Notes: generated by a model not told the origin, from the sequence alone. Positions 25,816 through 35,464 are shown, counted from the stretch's first letter. The stretch: 64,000 bases of DNA from Kribbella pittospori (GCF_004331465.1 NZ_SJKB01000001.1:1240001-1304000); one strand, 5' to 3'. Numbers and translations: made by a program.

Positions 25816-26365
25816 GTCGTCCAGCTTCCCAGGTCGGCCGATCGACGGCGTACTGCACCTCGCCGAACTCGGTCCCGGGCAGGGGATCGTCGAACACCTC
25901 GTGGTAGACGCGGACGAACCGCAGCCCGGACCGGCGCATCACCGCCCGGGACCGGTGATTGACGGCCATCGTGTCGGCGACTACGCGGTCCATCCCGAGC
26001 TCACCGAACGCCTTGTCGATGAGCGCCCTCGTCCCCTCGGTCGCGTACCCCTGACCCCATGCCGTCCGGTTCAGGCGATAGCCGACCCCCACCATCTTCG
26101 GCTCTCTCGTCGGCTGCATCCCGAACCACCCGATGAACGCACCGTCGGACTTGTGGTACGCCGCGAACGTTCCGAGCTCCCGGTGCTCGGCGTACACCTT
26201 CAGGAGCTGAGGCAGGACGACGTTCTCGATCTCCTCCCGCGGTGTCGGCTTCCCGGTCAGGAACCGCATCACCTCAGGGTCGGAATCCAGCCCGGTGAGC
26301 AGGTCGACGTCGTCAGCCGTGAACCGCCGTAACCACAGCCGCCCAGTCTCCAGGTACACATCCAC
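25808..26365 (-). CDS. GNAT-family acetyltransferase (RimJ/RimL-like)
   Basis: GNAT of the Acetyltransf_3 type: LETGRLWLRRFTADDVDLLTGLDSDPEVM opens the fold, GVGYRLNRTAWGQGYATEGTRALIDKAF binds acetyl-CoA, and AVNHRSRAVMRRSGLRFVRVYHEVF ends it. The start is uncertain. GTG 26365 is chosen because the fold begins at VDVYLETGRL and nothing upstream is family-like; GTG 26359, ATG 26395 or ATG 26428 are also in frame, the last overlapping the divergent SDR gene. The acceptor is unknown. Confidence 0.8.
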   Translation of the reverse strand: MDVYLETGRLWLRRFTADDVDLLTGLDSDPEVMRFLTGKPTPREEIENVVLPQLLKVYAEHRELGTFAAYHKSDGAFIGWFGMQPTREPKMVGVGYRLNRTAWGQGYATEGTRALIDKAFGELGMDRVVADTMAVNHRSRAVMRRSGLRFVRVYHEVFDDPLPGTEFGEVQYAVDRPTWEAGRRA

Positions 26366-26405
26366 CCCCGGATCGTAGAACCCTGCGGGTGACATTGTGG
26401 GGCGC

Positions 26406-27227
26406 ATGGCGGACATCTGGTTGATCACCGGCGCGAACGCCGGATTCGGGCGAGCGTTGACCGAGGAGGCACTCGCGGCGGGTCACACCGTCGTCGCCGC
26501 GGTACGACGACCGGAAGCGATGGACCTCACCCACGAACGCCTGTCCGTGGTGAAGCTGGACATCACGGACACGGTCGCCATCCCGGGAGTCGTGGACGAG
26601 GTACTGCAGGAGCACGGGCGGATCGACGTACTGGTGAACAACGCCGGTCGGGGGATGGTCGGGGCTGCTGAGGAGACGACTGACGACGAGTTGCGCGGCC
26701 TGATGGAGCTGCACTTCTTCGGACCCGTCGCGTTGACTCGGGCGGTGTTGCCGTCGATGCGGGAGCGGGGGAGTGGCACGGTCGTTCAGTTGAGCAGTCA
26801 GGGTGGGCGGTTCGCGTTCCCCGGAGTGAGTGCGTACTGCGGTACGAAGTTCGCGTTGGAGGGCTGGTCGGAGGCGCTGGCCGCTGAGGTGAGGCCGTTC
26901 GGTGTGCGGGTGATGCTGGTTGAGCCGGGAGCCTTCCGTACGTCGTTCAACGAGCCGACCGCACTGCATGTGTCGGAGTTCAGTGACATCTACGCAGACT
27001 CTGTCGGTGCGGTGCGTTCGGCGCTTGAGGAAGCCAACGGCAAGCAACCCGGCGATCCGGTGCGGGCGGCGCAGGCGATCCTGACCGCTGTCGCCAACGC
27101 CGAGCCGCCGCTGCGCCTGCCGCTCGGGTCGGACGCGGTCGAGGCGCTGGCTGCGGTTTACAGCAACTCCCAGACCGAGCTGGCCACGTGGGAGACCCTC
27201 TCTCGGAGCGCCGACTTCCCGGACTGA
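26406..27227 (+). CDS. short-chain dehydrogenase/reductase
   Basis: 273-aa classical SDR. The NAD(P) motif is LITGANAGFGRALTEEAL (TGxxxGxG form TGANAGFG), NNAGRGMVG follows, the catalytic Ser is in VVQLSSQGGRFAFPG, and the YxxxK pair is in SAYCGTKFALEGW. Asp in VKLDITD helps bind the cofactor adenosine. ATG 26406 gives MADIWLITGA; a GTG 9 nt earlier is in frame. It is divergent from the GNAT gene. Substrate not predictable. Confidence 0.88.
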   Translation: MADIWLITGANAGFGRALTEEALAAGHTVVAAVRRPEAMDLTHERLSVVKLDITDTVAIPGVVDEVLQEHGRIDVLVNNAGRGMVGAAEETTDDELRGLMELHFFGPVALTRAVLPSMRERGSGTVVQLSSQGGRFAFPGVSAYCGTKFALEGWSEALAAEVRPFGVRVMLVEPGAFRTSFNEPTALHVSEFSDIYADSVGAVRSALEEANGKQPGDPVRAAQAILTAVANAEPPLRLPLGSDAVEALAAVYSNSQTELATWETLSRSADFPD

Positions 27228-27229
27228 CC

Positions 27230-27297
27230 CCTGTCCGGAGTGTGGGCGGTGTGGGGGTTGGGGTGTGTTGGGTTGCGCGGTTGTCGGCGGGGCAGGT
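27230..27297 (+). promoter_or_regulatory. G-rich tract before the SbcD-like gene promoter
   Basis: The plus strand has G runs (GGGGG, GGGG, GGG, GGGG) separated by short T/G/C spacers, immediately before TTAGCGT. It meets a loose G-quadruplex pattern. A similar tract precedes the hrpB promoter near 36515-36545. Confidence 0.4.
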
Positions 27298-27303
27298 TAG
27301 CGT
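27298..27303 (+). promoter_or_regulatory. -10 element of SbcD-like gene
   Basis: TAGCGT, 10 nt before ATG 27314, with a possible TTGCGC -35 at 19 bp spacing. No Shine-Dalgarno sequence, so the mRNA is predicted nearly leaderless. Confidence 0.45.
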
Positions 27304-27313
27304 TCTCACCGCA

Positions 27314-28444
27314 ATGGACGACTCGATCACGTTTCTGCACAGCTCGGACTGGCAGCTGGGGATGATGCGCCGGTTCCTGGGGCCGGACGGTCAAGCCCGG
27401 TGGGGGCAGGCCCGGCTGGATGCTGTCGCGCGGATCGGCGAGGTCGCCGCGGCCACCGCAGCGGCGTTCGTGGTCGTCACCGGCGACGTGTTCGAGCACA
27501 ACCAGGTCGAGCGGCAGACCATCCTGCGTGCTTGCGAAGCGCTCAAGCGGATCCCGGTCCCGGTCGTCCTTCTGCCCGGCAACCACGACGCCCTCGAGCC
27601 CGGCTCGCTGTGGACGTCGGCCCAGTGGCAGGCCCATCAGCCCGAGCACGTGACCGTCCTGACCGGCACCGAGCCGCTGGAGATCGTGCCCGGGGTCGAG
27701 ATCGTCGGCGCGCCGTGGCGTTCGCGCCGGCCGCTGTCCGATCCGGCCGCGCCCGGGTACGCCGACCTCACCCCGGTCGAGTCCGGTACGACGAGGATCC
27801 TGCTGGCGCACGGCCAACTGACCAGTCTCTCCGGCGGCATGTCCGACGTACCGACGATCGATCAGACCGCACTCGAGGCCGCGGTCGCGGACGGACGACT
27901 GCAGTACGCCGGCCTCGGGGACCGGCACTCGACGACGCGCGTGACCGATCGCATCTGGTTCTCCGGGACGCAGGAGGTCACGTCGCCCGAGGAGGACAAC
28001 CCGGGCAACGTCCTCAAGGTGACCGTTGGCGGCGGCGAGATCGAGGTCGAGCCGGTGCGCGTCGGCGGCTGGCACATGGTCGACCATCGCGTCGAGCTGT
28101 TCGACGAGGAGTCGCTCACGGCCCTCGAGGACTGGTTCGCTGAGCTGCCGGAGAAGGAGCGGACGTACGTCCGGCTCGCCGGCGACGGTTCGCTGGCGCT
28201 GCCGCTGCTGAGCCGGCTGGACGCGATGATCGACGCGCAGGGCGAGGTGTTCGCGAGCGTCGAGCGCTGGGCAAAGTTCTGGACTGTGCGCCCCGCACCG
28301 GACGCGGCGGATCTGGACGCGTTGCAGTTGAGCGGTCCGGCGCGGGCCGCGATGGAGGAGTTGCGCCAGGCGCTGGCCGGTGGCGACGAGGGCGCAGGTG
28401 CGGCGCTGTCGTTGATGCACAGATTGGCGCGGGACGCGGGATGA
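27314..28444 (+). CDS. SbcD/Mre11-like DNA nuclease (metallophosphoesterase)
   Basis: 376-aa calcineurin-like phosphoesterase. Metal-binding motifs in order: LHSSDWQLG (D, H), VVVTGDVFEHN, LPGNHDALEP, LLAHGQL and GLGDRHSTT. It should be the nuclease subunit of an Mre11-Rad50-like complex acting on DNA ends. The protein is close in size to E. coli SbcD. ATG 27314 begins the fold; the open frame to 27188 is inside the SDR gene. It overlaps the ATPase gene by ATGA, so the two are made together. Confidence 0.88.
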   Translation: MDDSITFLHSSDWQLGMMRRFLGPDGQARWGQARLDAVARIGEVAAATAAAFVVVTGDVFEHNQVERQTILRACEALKRIPVPVVLLPGNHDALEPGSLWTSAQWQAHQPEHVTVLTGTEPLEIVPGVEIVGAPWRSRRPLSDPAAPGYADLTPVESGTTRILLAHGQLTSLSGGMSDVPTIDQTALEAAVADGRLQYAGLGDRHSTTRVTDRIWFSGTQEVTSPEEDNPGNVLKVTVGGGEIEVEPVRVGGWHMVDHRVELFDEESLTALEDWFAELPEKERTYVRLAGDGSLALPLLSRLDAMIDAQGEVFASVERWAKFWTVRPAPDAADLDALQLSGPARAAMEELRQALAGGDEGAGAALSLMHRLARDAG

Positions 28445-31215
28445 GGCTGCTCAGCTTGGCGCTGCGGGACTTCCGTGGCGTCCGGGACCGCATTGTCCGG
28501 TTCCCCGCGCTCGGCACCACCGTGGTGGTCGGTGACAACGAGGTCGGCAAGTCCAGCCTGGTGGAGGCGTTCGGGCTGGTGTTCGACCTGCCGGACGACT
28601 CCAAGTCGACCCGGATCCGCGACATCCAGCCGGTCGGCCAGGACGTCGCGCCGGAGGTCACGGTCGAGCTGACCCTCGGCAACCGCGAGCTGAGCTACAC
28701 CAAACGCTGGCTGAAGAACCGCTCCACCGAGCTGACCGTGGTCGAGTCCGACGGCCGCCGCCGGTCGTGGACCGGCCGGGAGGCCCACAACGAGGCCGAG
28801 CGACTCTTCCACCAGCACGTCGACCCGGTGCTGTGGCAGACGCTCATGGTGAGCCAGGGCCAGTCGTTGGTGCTGCCAACGCCGGCCGACGCGGAGCCCT
28901 TGATCACTGCGGTGACTGCGGAGTCGGGTACGCCGGTCGATGGCGCGTCGATGCCGCTGGTGACCGCGGTCGAGCACGAGTACCTCCGCTACTGGACCCG
29001 CGGTGGACGACCGACTGGTGACTTCGCCCGGTCCGAGAAGGCGGTCGCCGCGGCGGAGCTGACTGCGGCCCAGGCGCTGAAGGCGATGGAGGAGGTCCAG
29101 CAGGACATCCGCCGCGCAGAGCGGCTGACCCTCGATCTGCAGGACGTGACGGGCCGGCTCACTGACCACCTCACCTCGGTCGAGGAGCTGCGCGAACGGA
29201 AGAAGGCGACCGACGAGATCCTGCTCCGGCGCGACTCGGTCCGGCACCGCGCCGAGACCGCGCGCGCCCGGCTGGAGAACCACACCCGGACCCGGGTCGA
29301 ACGCGAGCGGCTGCTCGACGAGGCCGAGCGCTTCACCAAGACCGATGCCGAGCTGGCCGAACGTCGTACCGATGCCGAGACGGTCGCCAGGACGGCAGTC
29401 GAGAGCGTCCACGCGGTTGAGGCGGCACTGGCCGAGGTGGTCGAGCTCAAGGACGCCCGGCGTACCGACGTCCAGGAGGCGGAGCGCCGGGTCTCCGAGT
29501 TGATGGACCGCGCCGAGCTGGACCGGCTGCTGGGTCAGCAAGCGGAGTTGGTCGACGTACGCGCCCGGATTGCCGCGGCCGGGACGGTCCTGGACCGGAT
29601 CAAGGTCGACGACGCGCTCGTCGCCGCGTTGGAGTCCGCGCGCGCTGAGGTGGTCGAGGCTCGCGCCGCGCTGGCGGCCGGCGTCCCCGAGGTGTCGGTA
29701 CGGCGTCTTGGCGCGGAGCCGGTCGAGCTGTCGGGGACCGGGTTGGACGGTGGTGCTCATGAGGTGCCGTCGGAGTTGGGCTTCGACGAGTCGGCCGAGG
29801 TCCTGGTGTCCGGTGAGCTGGTCGTCGGCGTACCGGGGCAGGTCGAGGTGACCGTTCGCGCCGGGGGCGAGGCGGCGACGCTGCGGTCGCGCGTCGACGA
29901 GGCCGTCCGGCGGGAGAAGGACCTGCTGAAGAAGGCCGGCGTCAAGGACGTTGCGGCTGCTCGGGAGTTGCTGCGGAAGGCCGATACCGCGACCGCCGAG
30001 CTCCACGAAGCCCGCCGGACCGAGCGGTCGCTGACGACCGGTGGGGATCCGGGGGAGCGGATCGCGGTGCTGACCGCGCGGCTCGGCGTGGGCGCGGACG
30101 ACGACGCCGAGGCCGAGGAGAGCGGCGGCAAGCAGCCCGCGGTCGAGGGCGTGCCCGGGCAGATGTCGCTGTTCGAGGAGTTCGCGTCACCGCACGACAC
30201 GCTCGACTTCGAGGACTTCGAGGTGCCGGTCAGCGCGCCGGATGATCTGGCCGGTGCACAGCGTGCGCTGGAAGAGGCCCGGGACGCGTTGGCCGAGGTC
30301 GAGCGGTTGCTCGGCGACGCGGAGTTCGCAGCGGCCCAGGCGCGGAAGGCGGCGGACGAGGACCGGTCGGAGGCGCAGCAGGCTCGGGCTCGGTCGGAGC
30401 TCGCGGGGGAACGGCTGGCGGCGGCGGTCGAGGCGTTGGAGGCTGCCCGGGCGCTGCTCGACGATGACGCTGTTTCTGCGGCTGAGGCCGAGGCGACTGG
30501 TGAGGTTGAGGCGGTGCTCGAGGAGCTGACCGCCGTACAGGAGCAGGCGGATGCGGCCGGGGCCGATCAGATCGCGGGTGAGTTGACCGACGCGTTGGCG
30601 GTAGCGGCGCGGATGCAGGGCGAGCGGGACACGTTGCGCGACGCATTGCGGACGACCGAGGGGCGGCTGGAGCAGTCGGGCCGGGATGGGTTGGCGACCC
30701 GGCGCGATCTGGCCGAGCTCGAGCTGGCCGGCGTACGGGCCGAGCACGACAGTCTGCAGTGGCGGGCCGAGGCGGCTCGCCGGGTCCACGAGACGCTGAG
30801 CCGGCACCGGGCCGAGGCACAGACGAAGTACTCCGAACCACTGCAGAGCCGGATCGAGTCACTCGGACGGAGTGTCTACGGGCCGTCGTTCCGGGTCTGG
30901 CTGGACGACGACCTGGCCGTCGCGGAGCGCGAGCTGGACGGCGCACGGCTGCCGGTCGAGGCGCTGTCGACGGGTGCTCAGGAGCAGTTGGCGATCATCA
31001 CCCGGCTTGCGATCAGCCACCTGGTCAGCACCGGCGAGAGCAGCGTCCCGGTCATCTTCGACGACGCCCTCGGCTGGTCCGACAAGGCCCGCCTCCGCGA
31101 CATGGGCGCCCTGCTCGGGCGTGCCGGCGACCACGGCCAGATCATCATCCTCACCTGCATGCCGGACCGCTACGAGTACGTGCCGAAGGCGACGTTCATC
31201 AAGCTCGACGCCTGA
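28441..31215 (+). CDS. SbcC/Rad50-like SMC-type ATPase
   Basis: 924-aa ATPase. N-terminal MRLLSLALRDFRGVRDRIVRF and Walker A VVGDNEVGKSSLVEAF are near residues 30-45. Long Ala/Glu/Arg-rich coiled coils fill about 190-430 and 480-820, separated by a non-helical middle (about 420-490). The C-terminal lobe has a signature-like EALSTGAQEQLAIITRLAIS and Walker B VPVIFDDALGWSDKARL. It is shorter than E. coli SbcC (1048 aa), and no CxxC zinc hook is visible in the coiled coil. Coupled to the nuclease gene by ATGA. Confidence 0.85.
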   Translation: MRLLSLALRDFRGVRDRIVRFPALGTTVVVGDNEVGKSSLVEAFGLVFDLPDDSKSTRIRDIQPVGQDVAPEVTVELTLGNRELSYTKRWLKNRSTELTVVESDGRRRSWTGREAHNEAERLFHQHVDPVLWQTLMVSQGQSLVLPTPADAEPLITAVTAESGTPVDGASMPLVTAVEHEYLRYWTRGGRPTGDFARSEKAVAAAELTAAQALKAMEEVQQDIRRAERLTLDLQDVTGRLTDHLTSVEELRERKKATDEILLRRDSVRHRAETARARLENHTRTRVERERLLDEAERFTKTDAELAERRTDAETVARTAVESVHAVEAALAEVVELKDARRTDVQEAERRVSELMDRAELDRLLGQQAELVDVRARIAAAGTVLDRIKVDDALVAALESARAEVVEARAALAAGVPEVSVRRLGAEPVELSGTGLDGGAHEVPSELGFDESAEVLVSGELVVGVPGQVEVTVRAGGEAATLRSRVDEAVRREKDLLKKAGVKDVAAARELLRKADTATAELHEARRTERSLTTGGDPGERIAVLTARLGVGADDDAEAEESGGKQPAVEGVPGQMSLFEEFASPHDTLDFEDFEVPVSAPDDLAGAQRALEEARDALAEVERLLGDAEFAAAQARKAADEDRSEAQQARARSELAGERLAAAVEALEAARALLDDDAVSAAEAEATGEVEAVLEELTAVQEQADAAGADQIAGELTDALAVAARMQGERDTLRDALRTTEGRLEQSGRDGLATRRDLAELELAGVRAEHDSLQWRAEAARRVHETLSRHRAEAQTKYSEPLQSRIESLGRSVYGPSFRVWLDDDLAVAERELDGARLPVEALSTGAQEQLAIITRLAISHLVSTGESSVPVIFDDALGWSDKARLRDMGALLGRAGDHGQIIILTCMPDRYEYVPKATFIKLDA

Positions 31216-31242
31216 TTGCGCGTGGCGGGAGTCCATGCCCGG

Positions 31243-34206
31243 GTGGACACTGAGCGTGTGGGGGATGTCCGGGCACGGCCTGATCATCGGCTCGCCGGGC
31301 GGGGCGCCGAGCGCGACGTGCTGGTCGGAGCGGTGGCCGGTGCGGCCCAGCGGCGGCCGTCCGCGATCGTCGTGCACGGGGAGGCCGGGGTCGGCAAGAC
31401 CCGCCTGGTGCAGGAGGTGTGCCGCGATCCGGAGCTCCTGGTGCTCTGGGGTTCGTGCGTTCACTTCGGCGGCGCGTCGGTTCCGTACGCGCCGATCATC
31501 GGCGTACTCCAGGATTGGCTCGCCCAGGCCGACGCGGCGGAGCGTGCCGCGGTTCTGGCCGGCGCCGACGAGCTGAGTTCGCTGCTGCCCGCGCTGGGAG
31601 GCTCGCCGAGCGCTCCGACGGCTCGGCTGATCCCGCTGATCGATTTGGTCCTCAACCGGATCGCGGACCGGCATCGCACCGTGGTGGTGGTCGACGATCT
31701 GCACTGGGCCGACCTGGCCTCGCTGGATGTTCTCGCCTACGTGATCACGGGCTTCCGCTCGCAGCAACTGACGGTGCTCGGCACGTCCCGCGACGAGGAC
31801 CGGGGTCTTGGTCACCCGTTGCACGGCTGGCTGGCGGACATGCGCCGGATGCCTGCGTTCGACGAAGTCCACCTCGAACGGCTCGACCTGGACACCACTG
31901 GGCTGCAGGTGGAGTACCTGGTCGGACACATCCCGGACATCGCTCTGGTGAACCAGGTGCAGGCGAGGTCGGGCGGCAACCCGTACCTCACCGAACTTCT
32001 GGTGCAGGACCTGTCCGGTACGGAGTCAGTCCTGCCGGACACCGTGCCGGGCCTGCTCCGCGACGCGCTCCTTGCCGCGTGGCATCGCCTGTCGGTGCAG
32101 GCACGCCAGCTGGTCCGGGTGCTCGCGGTCGGCGGACGGCCAACTCCGCTTCCGATCCTGGCGGCGGTCGCCGGAGCCCACGGAGTCGATGTCGGCGGCC
32201 TGCCCGGCTACCTCGCGGAAGCGCAGGAGCGCGGGGTCATCGGTGCGGGCAAGGGCTCGCCCTGGTTCCGCCACCCGCTCCTCGCCGAGGTCCTGTACGA
32301 CGGTCTGCCGCCGGGCGAGGCCGCGCTCATCCACACCACGTATCTCGAGGTTCTCGAGCCCCAGTCGGAACTGGTGGCCGCCGACCTCGCCGTCCACAGC
32401 CAGCAGGCCGGACGTATCGACGACACGTACAGGTGGTCCCAGATCGCAGCCGAGCACGCGGTGATGCTGCGCGCTCCGGCCGAGCAAGCCATTCAGCTCG
32501 AGCGGATGTGCGACCTGTGGGAGCAGGTCTCCCCGGAGCTTCGCGGTACGACGGCCGACCGTACGGCGCTCATCCTCAAGACGGCTGCCATCTGCTCGAG
32601 GGTCGCCCGGAACGACCGGGCCGTCGAGTTGCTGACGCAGGCGATCAGCCTGGTCGACCGGGCCCGCGATCCACTGCCGGCCGCGGATCTCCTGATCGAC
32701 CGCAGTACCGTGCGCTGGCATCAGGCGGAGTCGATCGAAGCCGTCGCGACCGACATCCAGGACGCCGTCGAAGCGACGAGCGCGCTTCCGAACTCTGCTC
32801 AGCATGCGCGGGCGCTCGCCGCGCTGGCCTGGGCGGAGAGATGGCAGGGACTGCCCGGGGCGGTGGCCCACGCGGACGAAGCCGTACAGATCGCCCGTCG
32901 GGCCGGTTCGGACCGAGCGCTCGCTGCGGCGCTGGCTCAGCGCTCAATGGTGCTGTCCAGTCAGTCGCCGCTGGAGGCGCTCGCCGACGGGCAGGAGGCC
33001 GTACGGCTGGCCCGCGCCTGTGGAGCGACGCTCGAGTGGTTGAGGGGCGTGGTGTGGCAGCGGCATGCGCTCTGGAACCTCGGCCGGCGCGAGGAAGCCA
33101 CCGAGGCCGCGCTGCGCAACTATGCCGACATGGCAGCGCCCGGCCGGGACCTGTTCGCGTACTTCCTCGCGTACCTGGCCGCCGAAGGCCTGCTCGAGTC
33201 CGGACGCTGGCAGGAGTGCGACGAGCTGTTGCGGGCCGGGCTGGCTGCTCGTTGCGTCAACACCGGCGGCGCAGGTCTGCGGCTCACGGCCGCGTCACTC
33301 GCCGTTCGGCGTGGCCGGGTGGCCGAAGCCCGGCAGCATCTCGACCGCGCCGTCGAACTCATCCCCGCGACCTTCCGCGGGATCCGCCACAGCCTCGCCA
33401 CCGGTGGCGGCGAGGTGCTGCTCGCCGAGAACAAGCCGCAGGCCGCGATCGACTGGCTGCGTCCCAGGCTGACGCTGCTCGGTGCGGACCCGATCGACGA
33501 GGACGACGACCTGCTGGTGCTCTACGCCCACGCGGTCGCCGAGTCGGCGCGGGTCGCGCGCGATGCCGGCGACGAGGAGGGTGCCACCAAGGCCGTCGGC
33601 ATCCTCGAGGACACGCTGAGCAGCCGGGCCGGCGACCCGTTCACCAGCACGGATCCGCAGGACAGCGTGTTCAAGGCGATGTACCGAGCACAGGTCAGCG
33701 CCGAGCTCGCCCGCTGCCGGGACGACGCGGATCAACCGGAGCGCTGGCTGCGGGCCGCCGACGCCTGCGGTGCCGCCGGGGCACTCTGGCATCAGGCGGT
33801 GGCGCGCTGGCGGTGTGCCGAAGCAGCGATCGCGGCCGGGCAACCGCCGATCGACGTCAGTGACCTGCTGCGGCAGGCGCACGGCTGCGCTGTCGCGTTG
33901 GGTGCCGCGCCACTTCAGGCCGACGTCGAGTCACTTGCCCGGCGGTCGCGGATCAGTCTGCGGGTGCCGGTACCGGTCGTCGTACCGGAGAAACCGGATA
34001 CGCGGCTGTCGGGGCTGACCGCGCGCGAGCGTGAGGTCCTGGCGTTCCTGGTGGCCGGCCGGTCGAACACCGAGATCGCGCGGGAGCTCTTCATCACTGA
34101 CAAGACGGTGAGCGCTCATGTGTCGAACATCCTCCGCAAGACCGGGACCGCCAGCCGGCTCGAGGCCGCGGCGCTGGCCGTGCGGCTGGACGGTCCTGGA
34201 GCCTGA
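31243..34206 (+). CDS. LAL-type (large ATP-binding LuxR) transcriptional regulator
   Basis: About 987 aa. An N-terminal AAA/STAND ATPase has LAGRGAERDVLVGAV, P-loop VVHGEAGVGKTRLVQEV and Walker B TVVVVDDLHWADLASLDVLAY. The middle (about residues 350-890) is a long TPR-like helical sensor region. The C-terminal LuxR helix-turn-helix is LTAREREVLAFLVAGRSNTEIARELFITDKTVSAHVSNILRK. The true start is uncertain (GTG 31222, 31243 or 31258). It lies just downstream of the SbcC-like gene with no terminator seen; its targets are unknown. Confidence 0.85.
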   Translation: MDTERVGDVRARPDHRLAGRGAERDVLVGAVAGAAQRRPSAIVVHGEAGVGKTRLVQEVCRDPELLVLWGSCVHFGGASVPYAPIIGVLQDWLAQADAAERAAVLAGADELSSLLPALGGSPSAPTARLIPLIDLVLNRIADRHRTVVVVDDLHWADLASLDVLAYVITGFRSQQLTVLGTSRDEDRGLGHPLHGWLADMRRMPAFDEVHLERLDLDTTGLQVEYLVGHIPDIALVNQVQARSGGNPYLTELLVQDLSGTESVLPDTVPGLLRDALLAAWHRLSVQARQLVRVLAVGGRPTPLPILAAVAGAHGVDVGGLPGYLAEAQERGVIGAGKGSPWFRHPLLAEVLYDGLPPGEAALIHTTYLEVLEPQSELVAADLAVHSQQAGRIDDTYRWSQIAAEHAVMLRAPAEQAIQLERMCDLWEQVSPELRGTTADRTALILKTAAICSRVARNDRAVELLTQAISLVDRARDPLPAADLLIDRSTVRWHQAESIEAVATDIQDAVEATSALPNSAQHARALAALAWAERWQGLPGAVAHADEAVQIARRAGSDRALAAALAQRSMVLSSQSPLEALADGQEAVRLARACGATLEWLRGVVWQRHALWNLGRREEATEAALRNYADMAAPGRDLFAYFLAYLAAEGLLESGRWQECDELLRAGLAARCVNTGGAGLRLTAASLAVRRGRVAEARQHLDRAVELIPATFRGIRHSLATGGGEVLLAENKPQAAIDWLRPRLTLLGADPIDEDDDLLVLYAHAVAESARVARDAGDEEGATKAVGILEDTLSSRAGDPFTSTDPQDSVFKAMYRAQVSAELARCRDDADQPERWLRAADACGAAGALWHQAVARWRCAEAAIAAGQPPIDVSDLLRQAHGCAVALGAAPLQADVESLARRSRISLRVPVPVVVPEKPDTRLSGLTAREREVLAFLVAGRSNTEIARELFITDKTVSAHVSNILRKTGTASRLEAAALAVRLDGPGA

Positions 34207-34223
34207 GCTGCACCAGGACCGTC
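34189..34223 (+). terminator. hairpin at end of LAL regulator gene
   Basis: An 11-bp perfect stem, GACGGTCCTGG (34189-34199) with CCAGGACCGTC (34213-34223), spans the stop codon, with a 13-nt loop. It has no T run. It sits before the convergent small secreted-protein gene. Confidence 0.5.
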
Positions 34224-34227
34224 TGCC

Positions 34228-34506
34228 TCAGTTGACTGCGAGTGGATGACGACGGCGGTACGCCCAGACGCCGGCCATGGCCAGGCCGGCTCCGCCCAGT
34301 ACTCCGGCCCCCGTCTGCAGAGCCTCGGTGATGCTGTCGTCCACCTGCACCTGTGTGGTCGGCCCGACCCGGTCGACGTAGACGACCGGCGGCCGCTGGT
34401 GGCGCTGGTCGGGATCGATCGGTCGCGCGGACGCCTGCGCCGAACCGGCCACGATCACTCCGCAGACGAGCACCGGCAGCGCGAGGATGGTGTAGCGGTG
34501 TTTCAT
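34228..34506 (-). CDS. small exported protein, unknown function
   Basis: 92 aa. A signal peptide (MKHRYTILALPVLVCGVIVAGSAQASA) is followed by a short polar region (DPDQRHQRPPVVYVDRVGPTTQVQVDD) and a C-terminal hydrophobic segment (TGAGVLGGAGLAMAGVWAY) with RRRHPL after it. This suggests an extracellular linker anchored at the C-terminus. ATG 34506 is supported by GGGGAGGAAACC directly upstream; the 115-aa longer frame has no such site. Small proteins of this design are common in actinomycetes; no family name is offered. Confidence 0.7.
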   Translation of the reverse strand: MKHRYTILALPVLVCGVIVAGSAQASARPIDPDQRHQRPPVVYVDRVGPTTQVQVDDSITEALQTGAGVLGGAGLAMAGVWAYRRRHPLAVN

Positions 34507-34616
34507 GGTTTCCTCCCCAGGCGACGACGATCGCCGCCTACCTCCAACCGTCCAGCGGCAGGGAGAACCACACATCGGGCATACCCCCTTAGATCCGGCC
34601 GCCTAGGCCCCTCAGA

Positions 34617-35444
34617 TCAGCGGAGGACGCGCTCCGGGGCGCTGTAGAGGACGCAGCGGTTGCCTCGGGTGAAGCCGGCGAGGGTGATGTTGAAGCGGCG
34701 GGCCAGGTCGACGGCGAGGCTGGAGGGGGCACCGACGGCGACGATCATGCCGAGGCCGGCAGCTACTGCTTTCTGGATGATCTCGTAGCCGGCGCGGCCG
34801 CTGACGACGAGGACGAGGCCCTTGCGGCTGTGCTGGTTGAGTACGGTCCAGCCGACCACCTTGTCGACGGCGTTGTGGCGGCCGACGTCCTCCTTCACGA
34901 CGACCTTCCGGCCGTCGGTGGTGTAGAGGCCGGCCGCGTGCAGGCCACCGGTACGGCTGAACGTGGGTTGGGCTTCCCGGAGCAGGTCAGGCAGGCGTCG
35001 TACGACGTCCAGCGGGGCCTCCACGGGGTCGACCGGGTCGTAGTCGCGCTCAGCGAGTTCGTCGAGGCTCTGCTGGCCACAGACGCCGCAGGCCGCCGAG
35101 GTCACGCCGTACCGTTGGGGTGGCTCGCGGTCGGGTGGGCCGTCGAACGTGACGGTGACGGTGTTGAACTGCTGCTCCGGGGTCAGCTTCACATCGGTGC
35201 AGTAGGCAACGGTCCGGATCGCGTCAGGGCGGACCGCGAAGCCCTCGCCGAGGCAGAAGCCGGCCGCCAGCTCGAAGTCGGAGCCAGGGGTCCGCATCGT
35301 CACGACCAGCGGCTCGGGCGGCCGGCCGGGCCATTCCAGCCGGAGCTCGAGCGGCTCCTCGGTGGTGACCACGTCCTCACGCCGCGACGTCCGCTCGCCG
35401 TCGAGAACCTCGACCTTGAACCTGGTGGTCGGACCTTTGTTCAT
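34617..35444 (-). CDS. fdhD: FdhD sulfurtransferase for formate dehydrogenase
   Basis: 275-aa FdhD, which passes sulfur from a desulfurase to the molybdenum cofactor of formate dehydrogenase. The catalytic cysteine motif is in SAACGVCGQQSLDEL, followed by GLHAAGLYTTDGRKVVVKEDVGRHNAVDKVVG and VSGRAGYEIIQKAVAAGLGMIVAVGAPSSLAVDLA, all strongly conserved. ATG 35444 gives the family length. No formate dehydrogenase gene is in the window. The aminoglycoside phosphotransferase-like gene just upstream (20 bp) is on the same strand. Confidence 0.95.
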   Translation of the reverse strand: MNKGPTTRFKVEVLDGERTSRREDVVTTEEPLELRLEWPGRPPEPLVVTMRTPGSDFELAAGFCLGEGFAVRPDAIRTVAYCTDVKLTPEQQFNTVTVTFDGPPDREPPQRYGVTSAACGVCGQQSLDELAERDYDPVDPVEAPLDVVRRLPDLLREAQPTFSRTGGLHAAGLYTTDGRKVVVKEDVGRHNAVDKVVGWTVLNQHSRKGLVLVVSGRAGYEIIQKAVAAGLGMIVAVGAPSSLAVDLARRFNITLAGFTRGNRCVLYSAPERVLR

Positions 35445-35464
35445 AGGTCCACCGTAGGCCGCTC

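Noticed and set aside
27314..31215. Wadjet or other SMC-type defence island
   Set aside because: Only the nuclease/ATPase pair is present; no JetABD or other defence genes flank it.
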